From the NCBI GenBank assembly GCA_963734435.1, contig CAVTHA010000002.1:359590-423589 (forward strand): a stretch of DNA of 64,000 nt, in the 5' to 3' direction. The stretch is from Bog-756 sp963734435 (lineage in GTDB: Bacteria > Actinomycetota > Acidimicrobiia > Acidimicrobiales > RAAP-2). The notes under the pieces are model-generated. The model saw only the letters and a list, made by a program, of their open reading frames with translations, did no database searches and was not told the DNA's origin. Positions 30,589 to 39,325 of the stretch are shown here, one piece after another (position 1 is the stretch's first letter; every line of letters starts with the position of its first letter). Made by a program: the position numbers and the translations under genes.

Positions 30589-31050
30589 CTAGTCGGGCGT
30601 GAGGTAGTCGAGGGAGCTGTGTCGTCGGGTTGGGTTGAAGAAGTTGACGATGTAGTCAGCCATGGCAGTCGCCAGCTCCACGTAGGTCATCCAGCTCTGT
30701 CGGTTGAGCAACTCGATCTGCATCGAGCCCCAGACGACTTCATGGGGGCGTTGTAGAAGCCGTCGCCGACCGAGCCCATGGACCGCTCGACGCCGGCCGC
30801 CCGGCAGGCCTTGGCGAAGTCGTGTATTGGCAGCAGTGGTCGGAGAGTTGCATGACCACCCCGTCGGGACGAGCCCGAGTGACGGCCATCGTGAGGCCCC
30901 TCGTGACGAGCTGGGTATTCTGATTAGCCGATATCGACCGGCCCATTACCCTGCGAGTTAAGACATCGAGCATGACGCCGAGGAACTGGAAGCCGGCCCA
31001 GGTGGGCACGTAGGTGATGTCGGCCAGCCAGCGGACATCGGGCCGGGGGC
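30589..31050 (-). pseudogene. IS3-family transposase (OrfB) fragment
   Basis: The minus strand encodes pieces of an rve-type OrfB: LADITYVPTWAGFQFLGVML (first catalytic Asp region), ANQNTQLVTRGL, a degraded HSDHGCQY motif, and the C-terminal FFNPTRRHSSLDYLTPD with its stop at 30589-30591. The pieces lie in different frames and the N-terminal part is missing, so this is a relic. No ends of the element were found. Confidence 0.75.
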
Positions 31051-31266
31051 TGGGAATTGCGCCTAGTGCTTTATGCCACTTGCTGGAGGAAGGGTATGCA
31101 GTCCGACAGGTAGGAGCAGCGAGATCATGTCATTTCGGCCCTCCGCCGAGCCCCAATTGCGGCCCGTCCCGGGTAGCTTGACGTCCCTGACGGTCGCTCG
31201 GACCATCCGGATCCCCTCGTCCCTCAGGGTGCGGACGGCGCCTAGTCGGACGCACAATGGGCGGGT

Positions 31267-32676
31267 TCATGTGTCGGTGACCGAGCTTGGCGATGGATCA
31301 GTCGACGGGAGCAACACCGCAGCGCCCAAGCCCAATAGGCCGATGAACACGAGCACGACCACCGCGATGCCGTAAGACCGCTTCGGATCGGCGAGGCCCG
31401 AAAAGAGGATCGTGCCTGCGATAGCGGTACCAAGGGACGAGCCGAGGTTGGAGACGCTTCGCGACAGCCCTGAGATCTCTCCTTGCAGCTTCTCGCTGAA
31501 CGACGACTGGACAACGTTCACCGACGGGGTGAGCATGACGCCGACACCAAGACCCATCAGGAACAGTCCCGGGGCGAAGTACCAGGGGCCCGGACGACCC
31601 TTCACCAGCACGAGCAGGACAATGAGGCCGATGATCGCGACCGCGAATCCCGCCAAGATGAGTGTTCGCTGGTGGTATCGATTCGCCAGCCGACCGGCGG
31701 CTACTGAGGACAGCAGGATGCCGACCGTTGCCACGGTGAAGATCACGCCTGTTTGGATAGAGTTGTAGTGTCGCACGACCTGCAGATAGGCGGATACGAC
31801 GAACGATGTGCCCAGCAGCATCGCCCACTGCACGTTCTGTGTGACGAGCGCCAAATTCGAGGTGCGGTTGCGGAACAACGCCGTGGACAGCAGAACCTCC
31901 TTGCCGGCTCGTTCGCCACGGCGGATCCAGGCAAAGAATCCGGCCAGGATGATCGCACCGACGACGATCAACACAAGCATGAGCGCAACGCTCTTGTCGG
32001 CCGCCATGATCCCCCCGACCAGGACCACCAGACCCAATGCAGAGAGAACCGCCCCGATAATGTCGAACGGACGGGTCGGGTCTGGTGACACCGGATCAAC
32101 GACCTTCCGGGCGAGGACGACGATGATCACAATGATCAGGGTCTGGAACACGAAAGCCACTCGCCACGAAATGGCTGTCGCGATCAACCCGCCGATCAGC
32201 GGTCCGGTTGCCGCCCCGATACCTCCCATCCCGCTGATGATGCCGAACGCCCACGCCCGGGACTTCATGTCGGTGAAGAGCATGGTCGTGAGGATGTACA
32301 CAGGCGGGATGAGCAAGGCGGTGCCGACTCCCTCAAAGATCGAGTACCCGAGGATCAGGATGCCTAGCCCAGGAGAGACTGCAGCCAGAACTGTCCCGAT
32401 CCCGTAGATGGTCAGTCCCATCCGGAAGCAACGGGTGCGACCAAGGCGGTCCGTTAGCTTTCCGCCAGGGATCATCAACGCGGCCATGACGAGCAAAAAG
32501 AGCGTGATGGTCACCTGCACGCCTTGAACCGTGGTGTGAAGATCCTGACTGATGGGGTTGATCATCACACTCATGTTTGACCCGGCAAAGCTGCAGATGA
32601 ACTGAGCGAGGGCTAGCGGAACGAGCATCCGGCGTACCGACGGAGCCGGGGCCTGTTGCTTCGTCGTATCAGCCAC
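31267..32676 (-). CDS. MFS drug-resistance transporter, DHA2 (14-TMS) type
   Basis: A 469-residue proton-coupled exporter of the EmrB/QacA type. The sequence alternates hydrophobic helices, has motif A between TM2 and TM3 (GGKLTDRLGRTRCFRMG), and the motif C-like segment GPLIGGLIATAISWRVAF in TM5. A second motif-A-like loop (AAGRLANRYHQR) appears in the second half. The N-terminal tail is cytoplasmic and short. It stands next to a truncated IS3 relic and a small membrane protein gene, so no operon or substrate can be inferred. Confidence 0.88.
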   Translation of the reverse strand: MADTTKQQAPAPSVRRMLVPLALAQFICSFAGSNMSVMINPISQDLHTTVQGVQVTITLFLLVMAALMIPGGKLTDRLGRTRCFRMGLTIYGIGTVLAAVSPGLGILILGYSIFEGVGTALLIPPVYILTTMLFTDMKSRAWAFGIISGMGGIGAATGPLIGGLIATAISWRVAFVFQTLIIVIIVVLARKVVDPVSPDPTRPFDIIGAVLSALGLVVLVGGIMAADKSVALMLVLIVVGAIILAGFFAWIRRGERAGKEVLLSTALFRNRTSNLALVTQNVQWAMLLGTSFVVSAYLQVVRHYNSIQTGVIFTVATVGILLSSVAAGRLANRYHQRTLILAGFAVAIIGLIVLLVLVKGRPGPWYFAPGLFLMGLGVGVMLTPSVNVVQSSFSEKLQGEISGLSRSVSNLGSSLGTAIAGTILFSGLADPKRSYGIAVVVLVFIGLLGLGAAVLLPSTDPSPSSVTDT

Positions 32677-32774
32677 GCTTTACCCGCTACTCGTCATGCG
32701 AGATGCTTCGCATGAAGCTTCTCAAGGAGCTCATCTCGCGCCACGATGGTCTGCACCTATCGGACACGTTGGAC

Positions 32775-33014
32775 CTACGTCATCCTCTGTTCAGGGAACG
32801 GATCGGCCGGCCGGGCGACGATGTAGATCAGAGCCGCCAATATAGGGATGAACAGAATGAGGATCGTCCATCCGGCCTTTGCCAATCCGCTGTGGTCGTG
32901 ACGACGAAAGTGTGTCAATAAACACCAAACGATGAAGAAGATGCCCAGCAATAGACCGAAGAACATGAGCATCGCGAAAAACAAGCTCAGAAGAGGAAAG
33001 GTATACGCAAGCAC
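32775..33014 (-). CDS. Small membrane protein, PLDc_N-like
   Basis: 79 residues with two hydrophobic helices: FPLLSLFFAMLMFFGLLLGI at the N-terminus and WTILILFIPILAALIYIVAR near the C-terminus, joined by a basic loop (LLTHFRRHDHSGLAKAG). This two-helix pattern with the R-H-D-x-S-G-x-A-K loop matches the small PLDc_N-type membrane proteins common in actinobacteria. Function is unknown. It precedes the MFS gene on the same strand by about 100 bp. Confidence 0.75.
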   Translation of the reverse strand: MLAYTFPLLSLFFAMLMFFGLLLGIFFIVWCLLTHFRRHDHSGLAKAGWTILILFIPILAALIYIVARPADPFPEQRMT

Positions 33015-33322
33015 GTTGCCTCCTTTGATTGGTGTTCTCGACTGTCCGTCGAATCTACGCTTAGGATTTCAACCGCGGCGCCAACCTATCTCGGTCGAAG
33101 TTGCTTCGCCACAGCGCTCAATCGTCGGAATCTCGTGCGCACAATCGGCGGACAGTGACTCGGCAGAGAGCGAAGCTAGGTCCACAGGGAGATGCCGATC
33201 ACGGGTTCGCCACGACCTCCTGGGTTGGTCATTGGTGCCGTTGCGATCGACTCCGTCGCTGAAGTGCTTTCTCTGATCCACCCGACCGGCGTTCGGGGTC
33301 ACCCATCGCGGCGGCACGATCC
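33015..33322. other. Gap without recognisable gene
   Basis: Between the small membrane protein and the K+ channel gene. Short frames exist on both strands but none has domain-like features. It probably carries the promoter of the 32775-33014 gene. Confidence 0.4.
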
Positions 33323-33790
33323 TTACGTGGTTGGAGTTTGCCGACGCTGACTGGTCTTGACCGCATTGATGACCAGCCGTGCAACAAGTCCAATGATCAC
33401 CAGATCCAGCATCATCTGAATAGTGACAACGATCCGTGCTGTCTCGGTCTTGGCCGTGATGTCACCGAATCCGACGGTAGTGAAGACGGTCGCAGAGAAG
33501 TACATACCGTCGACTCGGCTCATTGGATTCCCGAAGGTGGTCCCGTCGGTATGGTCCATCAAGAAATTGACCGTGGCAAAAAGCAAGACGTATAGGGGAA
33601 TCAGGAGGGCAACTGCCTCAACCGCACGGACGGTTGGGAAGTCAGAGCGGGTGATCTGCCACACTTGCCATCCGACGAGTGCAAAGAACGCCACCACACC
33701 GAGGATCAATCCGATCACCGTTCCCAGACTGAGGCTGCGGTCCATCGGAACCAGGAAGTAGATGGCTACGACGAGGACTACGGTGCCCAC
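33323..33790 (-). CDS. Two-transmembrane potassium channel
   Basis: 155 residues with the K+ selectivity filter TVGFGDI followed by a pore-lining helix (TIQMMLDLVIIGLVARLVINAV). Two further N-terminal hydrophobic segments (VVLVVAIYFLVP and LILGVVAFFALVGWQVW) and an outer helix before YFSATVF are present, as in actinobacterial Ion_trans_2 channels. The start GTG 33790 is provisional. The same frame continues upstream without a stop (PRRRLVARASLRTV), and a plausible N-terminus (RIGPGGAADKELADSLAEQ) lies in the next frame up to about 33914. A one-base loss in the C-run near 33834 may have split the N-terminus. Confidence 0.78.
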   Translation of the reverse strand: MGTVVLVVAIYFLVPMDRSLSLGTVIGLILGVVAFFALVGWQVWQITRSDFPTVRAVEAVALLIPLYVLLFATVNFLMDHTDGTTFGNPMSRVDGMYFSATVFTTVGFGDITAKTETARIVVTIQMMLDLVIIGLVARLVINAVKTSQRRQTPTT

Positions 33791-34010
33791 AGTGCGAAGT
33801 GAGGCGCGCGCTACAAGACGTCGCCGTGGCAGGGGACAAAGCTTCGAACGGATGCTGCTCGGCCAGGGAATCGGCGAGTTCCTTGTCCGCGGCGCCTCCG
33901 GGTCCGATTCGCATCACGATGCCACCGTGGCGGTGTGCTTGTTGACTAGGTTCGCCAGGGCCATCACGACCACGGCCACCATCCTTCGGCGGAACAGGGC
34001 GGTTGGATTC

Positions 34011-35354
34011 TCATGGCACCGAGGTGGTAGCCGGAGCCGGCGCCTTGTCGGAGACCGCGTCGGGCGTGCCGTCGGAGGCAGGTCGGGGCGAGAAATAAGC
34101 GCGGCCAACATAGGCGACAACGACGGCGACGATGACGAGAGGCATAGCTTAGAGCCCGTCCGAATCGAGGAAGAGCGTCGTGAGGAGCACCGAGGTCAAC
34201 GGCAGGCCGAGTATGGCGCAGGTCATAGCCCCTATACCCATGGCCGCACCGGCAACCATGGGAAGTCCCGGTAGGTGCGACAGCGCAATCCCTCCGGCGG
34301 CACCAATGAACATCCCAGGAAAGACCGGGCCGCCGCGAAATGCACTCAAGGACGCTCCATAGGCCAGGCCCTTGCAGGCCACCAGAAGCGCCAAGGCCCC
34401 CGCTGAGTAGGTGGCGCTGTTTTCCAGCAGCATGGGCAGGGCGCTCTGGCCCGAGAACAGAACCGCCGAAGAAGACTTCCCGCTTCCTTCTGCGAATGCG
34501 ATGGCCAGTCCGACGACCGGGCACAGGAGTGCGATGTGACCTTCGACGTGCGGCTTGAGGTACAGCGCCATCCAGCGGATGGCACCACCCACCACGACGG
34601 CGGCCAGACCGATGACAATGGCCTATCCGAACTCGGCCCCGTCCGGGTGGACGAAATGAGGGAGATTGGGGATCGCCAGGGAGAACGTTCCGTGACCGGT
34701 CCAGGCGCCGAACCCGATAAAGATCAGCGCTCCGACCCCGGCGGCCAGCAAGCCTGGCACCAGTACCAACCCCAGGGTGGGACCACCGAGCCCCGATGCT
34801 TCCATCAAGAGGAAGGCGCCCGAGAGCGGTGAGCCGAGGACAGTGCTAAGAGCAGCAAAGCTTCCGGCTGCCCCGACCACGCCGAGGGCTTGTTGGTCGG
34901 CGTCCCTTTTGGCCATCCGTACCGCGCCGACGGCCAATCCGCTGCCGAGAGCGGGCAGGGGGGCTTCTGGCCCGACTACTGCGCCCAGGGCCAGTGAGGC
35001 GAGTCCGGCCAGAACAATGCCCGGCAGTTCGATGCCTGCCGGGGCTCCTCCGGTTTTGAGCCCGTCCGCCGGTGAGTGCCCGCCCCTACCGGGCAGATAT
35101 TGGATCGCCGATCCGACCAGAATCCCGGCCAAGCCGAGCATCAGCAACGGCCACCAGATCGGCTCACCATGAAAGCCCAACCACTTCAACAGATAGTCGG
35201 GATTAAAGAGCCATCTTTGCAGTTCACTGACCAGATATAGAAACCAATAAGCCACCGCCGCGATCGGTACCCGGAGAAGGGCGGCGATGCCAAGCAGGAC
35301 CAAGTAGCTCCGCGACCGCAGCAACGCGAGGACATCTTCAGTCGTCTCCGCCAT
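34011..35354 (-). pseudogene. ClC-family chloride channel/transporter, two in-frame stops
   Basis: In one frame from ATG 35354 the protein has membrane helices and the ClC signatures GAVVGPEAPLPALGSGLAVG and FRGGPVFPGMFIGAAGG. The frame is cut by TAG (34623-34625) between GAEFG and AIVIGLAAVV, and again by TAA (34149-34151) before AMPLVIVAVVVAYV; the coding resemblance ends at TGA 34011-34013. Both lesions are substitutions, not indels. The GxGIP-type motif is replaced by VLGSPLSGAF. A second, intact ClC gene is at 47253-49316. Confidence 0.8.
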
Positions 35355-35402
35355 TTCAGGAAACCCCGGGATGAATGAGAGATTTCTTGACTTCGTCGTC
35401 GC

Positions 35403-36365
35403 CTAGGTGTATTGCTTAACTTCGTTGTTGATTCGGCTGACAGGTGGACCACCGACGGCTGTGTGGTGCCGGTGATGGTTGTACATGTGGAGCCACTTGT
35501 CGAGGGCCCTGGTGCGAGCGGCCTCTGAACGGTAGGGCCGGGCATAGGCCCACTCGTTGACCAGGGTGCGGTTGTAGCGCTCGATCTTCCCGTTGGTCCT
35601 CGGGCAATAGGGCTTGGTCCGGGTGTGGACGATGGCTGCGGTGACAAGCTCGGAGGTGAACTCCTTCGAGCGATAACAAGCGCCGTTGTCGGTCATCACT
35701 CGCTCGACGGCGATGCCGTAGGTGGCGAAGAACGCTCGGGCCCGACGCCAAAAGCCGATGGCAGTGATCGCCTGTTCGTCGGCGTGGATCTCCGAATAGG
35801 CCAGGCGGGAGTAGGCGTCGATGGCCGAGTGGATGTAGGCGTAACCAAGGCGCGGACGACCAGCCTGGCCGTTCTTGACGCGACCGTGCTGGCCCGCAGG
35901 CTTGACCCGCCACCCCCCGCCCGGAGGGATCTTGGCCTGCTTCTTGACGTCGATGTGGACGAGCTCGCCCGGGTAGGTGGTCTCGATCCGACGGACGACC
36001 CGTCCCGCTCGGCGATCGAGGTCCGAGAGCCTCGAGACCCCATGGCGGGCCCAGATGGCGTGCAGGGTTGACGCGGGGAGTCCCGCCCGAGGGGCCAAAC
36101 GGGCCGCGCTCACCTGATGGCGCCGGCGCAGCTCAACGACTCCTCGCTCCACCTGTGCCGGGGTCTTGGTTGGGCAGCGCCGCGGGCGACTGGAGCGGTC
36201 GACGAGGCCGGCCTCTCCAGCCTCTTGATAGCGGCGCCACCACTTGTGGGCCGTCTGTCGGGAGATTCGCATGGACTCTGCCGACGAGGCGACTGTCCAG
36301 CCGTCCTCGATGAGGCGGCAGAGCCGAAGGCGGCCCTCAGGGGTGAGCGGAGCGTTACGGTGCAC
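35403..36365 (-). CDS. IS481 family transposase
   Basis: A 320-residue transposase from GTG 36365 (HRNAPLTPEGRLRLCRL). The N-terminal HTH (SMRISRQTAHKWWRRYQEAG) is followed by a leucine/Arg-rich second HTH and the rve catalytic domain, with Asp in ELVHIDVKK, Asp in RVMTDNGACYRS and Glu in NGKIERYNRTL. It ends ISRINNEVKQYT-like at the element edge. No stop or frameshift is visible, so it may be functional. Confidence 0.9.
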   Translation of the reverse strand: MHRNAPLTPEGRLRLCRLIEDGWTVASSAESMRISRQTAHKWWRRYQEAGEAGLVDRSSRPRRCPTKTPAQVERGVVELRRRHQVSAARLAPRAGLPASTLHAIWARHGVSRLSDLDRRAGRVVRRIETTYPGELVHIDVKKQAKIPPGGGWRVKPAGQHGRVKNGQAGRPRLGYAYIHSAIDAYSRLAYSEIHADEQAITAIGFWRRARAFFATYGIAVERVMTDNGACYRSKEFTSELVTAAIVHTRTKPYCPRTNGKIERYNRTLVNEWAYARPYRSEAARTRALDKWLHMYNHHRHHTAVGGPPVSRINNEVKQYT

Positions 36366-36406
36366 GATGAGCCCTCCTGGCTTTGTGGTGTGTGAACAGC
36401 TCCACA
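35408..36406 (-). mobile_element. IS481-family insertion sequence
   Basis: The left end TGTATTGCTTAACTTCGTTG (35408 on) is canonical for IS481-type elements. The right end, read inward from 36406, is TGTGGAGCTGTTCACACACC, a weaker match. The roughly 1.0-kb element contains one full transposase gene whose stop codon falls just outside the left end. Flanks give no clear target duplication. Confidence 0.65.
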
Positions 36407-36750
36407 CTGCCTTGGGGGCTCTGAGCCTCCCCCGGTCCAGCGGACAGGTTGGTTGTGTTGATCATGCCGCAGGTGCGAAGGGCGTGTGGGTTCGTTCGTA
36501 GTCGACCGTGCTGAGCATTCCGCAGTAGGAGTGGCGCCTCGACGGGTTGTACCAGCACTCCAGCCACTCGAAGATGGCTTGGGCGAGCTCGGTGCGGGTA
36601 CGCCAGTGGTGCTCGTCGAGCAGCTCGAGCTGGAGGGTGCCAAAGAAGCTCTCGGCGACGGAGTTGTCATAGGCATCGCCGATGGTTCCCATCGACCCGA
36701 GCAGCCCTGCGGCTCGGAGGCGCTTCCCGAAGGCCCAGGACGTGTATTGG

Positions 36751-38204
36751 GTGAAATCAACTGGTCGTCGCAACACCTCGACTCTGGAGGTGGCAGATGG
36801 CGACAATGCGAGAGCGACAGCGGGAGGTCCAGCTTTATCGAGGGCAGATCACATCACCGGGACGGCCTTCGGTTGCCTGGCGAGAAGATCGGGTCAAGTT
36901 CTGGGCGGCGATCGCTCGCGGCCTAAAGACCGACGATGCCGGCGTGGAGGCGGGCGTCTCATCCCCCGTCGCGTACCGGTGGTTCCGCCACGCTGGGGGT
37001 GTGAACCCTTGCCTTCCTCCGACGGTGACAGGCCGCTACTTGTCGTTCTCAGAACGCGAGGACATTGCCATCTGGCATGCCCAAAAGCTCGGCGTCCGAG
37101 AGATTGCCCGGCGGTTGAGCCGGAGTCCTTCGACGATCTCGCGGGAGCTGCGTCGCAACGCCTCGACGCGGACGTAGCGGCTCGACTACAAGGCATCGAC
37201 TGCGCAGTGGCATGCCGAACGACGTGCCCGCAGACCCAAGGTGGCCAAGATGGCCACCAACGAGCTCCTGCGCGACTACGTCCAGGAGCGATTGTCCGGC
37301 GTGCAAGAGAACACCCGATGGCCGACTTGTCGGCCCACCTGGTCCGAGGTGGAACGGGAAGGGCAAGCCCCATCGGGCGGATCGTCGCTGGGTGAAGGCC
37401 TGGAGTCCCGAACAGATCTCCAAGCGGCTGCGGGTCGATTTCCCCGATGATGAGTCCATGCGGATCAGCCACGAGGCGATCTACCAGGCGCTCTACGTCC
37501 AAGGCCGAGGGGCGCTCAAACGCGAGCTGGTGGCTTGCTTGCGGACCGGCCGGGCCTTGCGAGTGCCCCGCTCCAGGTCACAGCAGAAGGCCTGGGGCCA
37601 CGTCACCCCTGAGGTGATGATCAGTGAGCGACCCGCCGAGGCCGACGATCGTGCCGTCCCCGGGCACTGGGAAGGCGACCTCATCATCGGGTTGGAACGC
37701 TCGGCGATCGGCACGTTGGTCGAGCGGACCACGAGGTTCACCTTGCTGATCCATCTGCCTCGAGAAGAGGGCTATCGACACAAGCACACCGTCAAGAACG
37801 GGCCGGCGCTCGCCGGTTATGGAGCGGTCACGATGAAGGACGCGCTCGCCGCCAAGATGACCACCCTCCCAGAGCAGCTCCGCCGATCCCTGACTTGGGA
37901 CAGAGGCAAGGAGCTCTCTCAACATGCAGCGTTCAAAGTCGAGACCGGCATCCCGGTCTACTTCGCCGACCCTCGCAGTCCTTGGCAACGCGGCAGCAAC
38001 GAGAACACCAACGGACTCTTGCGCCAATACTTCCCCAAGGGCACTGATCTCTCGCGCTGGAACGCTGAAGAGATTGACGCAGTTGCAGCCATGCTCAACA
38101 GCCGACCCCGCAAGACCCTCGGTTGGAAGACACCCGCCGAAGCCTCGATGAGCATCTACTCTTGGTCCAGAAAGCCGGTGTTGCGACGATCGATTGAACC
38201 TAGT
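36751..38204 (+). mobile_element. IS30-family insertion sequence with TTGG target duplication
   Basis: The 4-bp direct repeat TTGG flanks it at 36747-36750 and 38205-38208, and removing the element plus one copy restores the orfB frame of the IS3 host. The ends share TCGTCGCAACACC and a partly matching outer part (GTGAAATCAACTGG versus ACTAGGTTCAATCGA). Length is 1454 bp. Confidence 0.92.
36797..38197 (+). pseudogene. IS30 family transposase with stop and frameshifts
   Basis: ATG 36797 follows a GGAGGTGG site. The N-terminal part (REDRVKFWAAIARGL, then the HTH SEREDIAIWHAQKLGVREIA...STISRELRRNAS) ends at TAG 37175-37177. The same frame resumes as RLDYKASTAQWHAERRA, then a frameshift occurs near 37300-37318, and the rest (WSPEQISKRL, PGHWEGDLIIG with the first Asp, LTWDRGKELSQH with the second Asp, RGSNENTNGLLRQYFPKG with the Glu) continues in another frame. 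A last shift near 38145 separates the C-terminal HLLLVQKAGVATID. It is no longer able to move itself. Confidence 0.88.
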
Positions 38205-38797
38205 TTGGGAGCCGCGATCAGAGTGGGCGATGGTCCGACCCGGAGGTGGGCGTCTCCGCCAGACGGCCATCTGCACGGCGTCGACCACCGGCTCGGCGCG
38301 GATGTGGTCGGCGATCGACCAGCCCACCACCCGCCGGGAGAAGGCATCGAGCACCACGGCGAGGTACACCTTCCCCTCGTCGGTCGGGTGCTCGGTGATA
38401 TCCATCATCCACAGACGATCGGGCTCTTCTGGATCGAAGGCCCGATTGACCAGGTCGTCGGCGGGTTCGGCGGCCGGATCCCGTCGGGTGCAGCCGTGAC
38501 CCCGTCGCCGGTGGATGCCACAGATGCCGGCCTCGCGCATCAAGCGCTCGACTCGCTTCCGGCCACAGCGGATGCCTGCACCGAGGACCAGCTCGGCGTG
38601 CACCCGGGGCGAGCCATAGGAACGCCGACTCATGGTGTGGATATCGAAGACGGTGTTGGTGAGCTGGGCGTCGTCCCAGTCCCGATCGGAGACCGGGTTG
38701 GCCTGCCAGGCATAGAACGCCGAGGTGGACACCCGCATGACCCGGCAGCACACTGCGACCGGCAGGTCCTCGCAGTGCTGGGCGATGAAGGTGTAGG

Positions 38798-39088
38798 TCA
38801 TTTTGGGCGGGGCAGACTGTCCTTGGCAAAGAAGGCGGCGGCCCGTCGGAGGATCTCGACCTCCATCTCGGCCACCCGCAGCTTGCGTCGCAGCTCGACC
38901 AGCTCGGCCCGTTCTGAGGTCGCCAGACCCTCGCGGCGACCGGTGTCGATGTCGGCCTGGCGCACCCAGTTGCGCAGGCAGCTGTCGGCGATGCCGAGAT
39001 CTCTGGCGACCTGGGCCATGGGCACCGACCCTCCACGGGCCAGCTCCACTGCTCGCTGACGGAACTCCGGAGGATAGGGACGTGGCAC
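38798..39088 (-). CDS. IS3 OrfA (HTH transposase subunit)
   Basis: 96 residues beginning PRPYPPEFRQRAVELARGG, a classic HTH_Tnp_1 domain (AQVARDLGIADSCLRNWVRQA), followed by a leucine-zipper-like coiled coil (ELVELRRKLRVAEMEVEILRR) and ending FFAKDSLPRPK. The GTG start lies about 65 bp inside the right end of the element. The stop overlaps the orfB ATG. The frame is intact although its partner orfB is disrupted by IS30. Confidence 0.92.
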   Translation of the reverse strand: MPRPYPPEFRQRAVELARGGSVPMAQVARDLGIADSCLRNWVRQADIDTGRREGLATSERAELVELRRKLRVAEMEVEILRRAAAFFAKDSLPRPK

Positions 39089-39325
39089 ACGGACTCCTTT
39101 CCCGAGGTGTTATCACCTCAGCGCAGGTGTCCGGTTCAGCGGGGGATGCTCACACCATCCATAGGTCAACGTTGTAGCCCGCAGCTCACGCCATCACAAG
39201 GAGCTGGCTGGGGAGCTGTCTGACCGAGACTCGAGAGGTGATGGAGCCAGCACTACTGCCGGGCGCCTACTGGTGGCATCACAGGACTCAGTCAGACTCC
39301 CCTGAACAATCCGTATTGCGCCTAT

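Larger units (their letters stand above)
36462..38801 (-). pseudogene. IS3 OrfB transposase, split by IS30 insertion
   Basis: The first part (38801-38205) runs from MTYTFIAQHCEDLP through RLWMMDITEHPTDEGK (first Asp) to IAHSDRGSQ (second Asp). The second part (36746-36462) resumes exactly at YTSWAFGKRLRAAG and holds DNSVAESFFGTLQLELL (Glu) and FEWLECWYNPSRRHS. Joining the two at the duplicated TTGG gives a continuous 293-residue OrfB. The orfB ATG overlaps the orfA stop (AAAATGA), the usual IS3 frameshift/coupling site. Confidence 0.9.
36422..39152 (-). mobile_element. IS3-family element interrupted by IS30
   Basis: Ends TGAGCCTCCCCCGGTCCAGC (from 36422) and, inward from 39152, TGAGCATCCCCCGCTGAACC are imperfect inverted repeats (about 20 of 28 bases identical). 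Inside are orfA, and orfB split into two parts by an IS30 element at 36751-38204. Without the insert the element is about 1.27 kb. Only 15 bp separate it from the IS481 element. Confidence 0.8.

Noticed and set aside
31063..31257. Small minus-strand gene before the MFS gene
   Set aside because: No start signal or recognisable feature; it joins an IS3 relic and is probably debris.
34623..34625. Stop-codon readthrough or recoding in the ClC gene
   Set aside because: A second stop of a different type (TAA) lies downstream and no recoding signal is visible, so a plain pseudogene is simpler.
37212..39059. A 615-residue plus-strand frame running from IS30 through the IS3 genes
   Set aside because: The first part is the IS30 transposase; beyond 38204 it is antisense to IS3 orfB and orfA, so the extension is not real.
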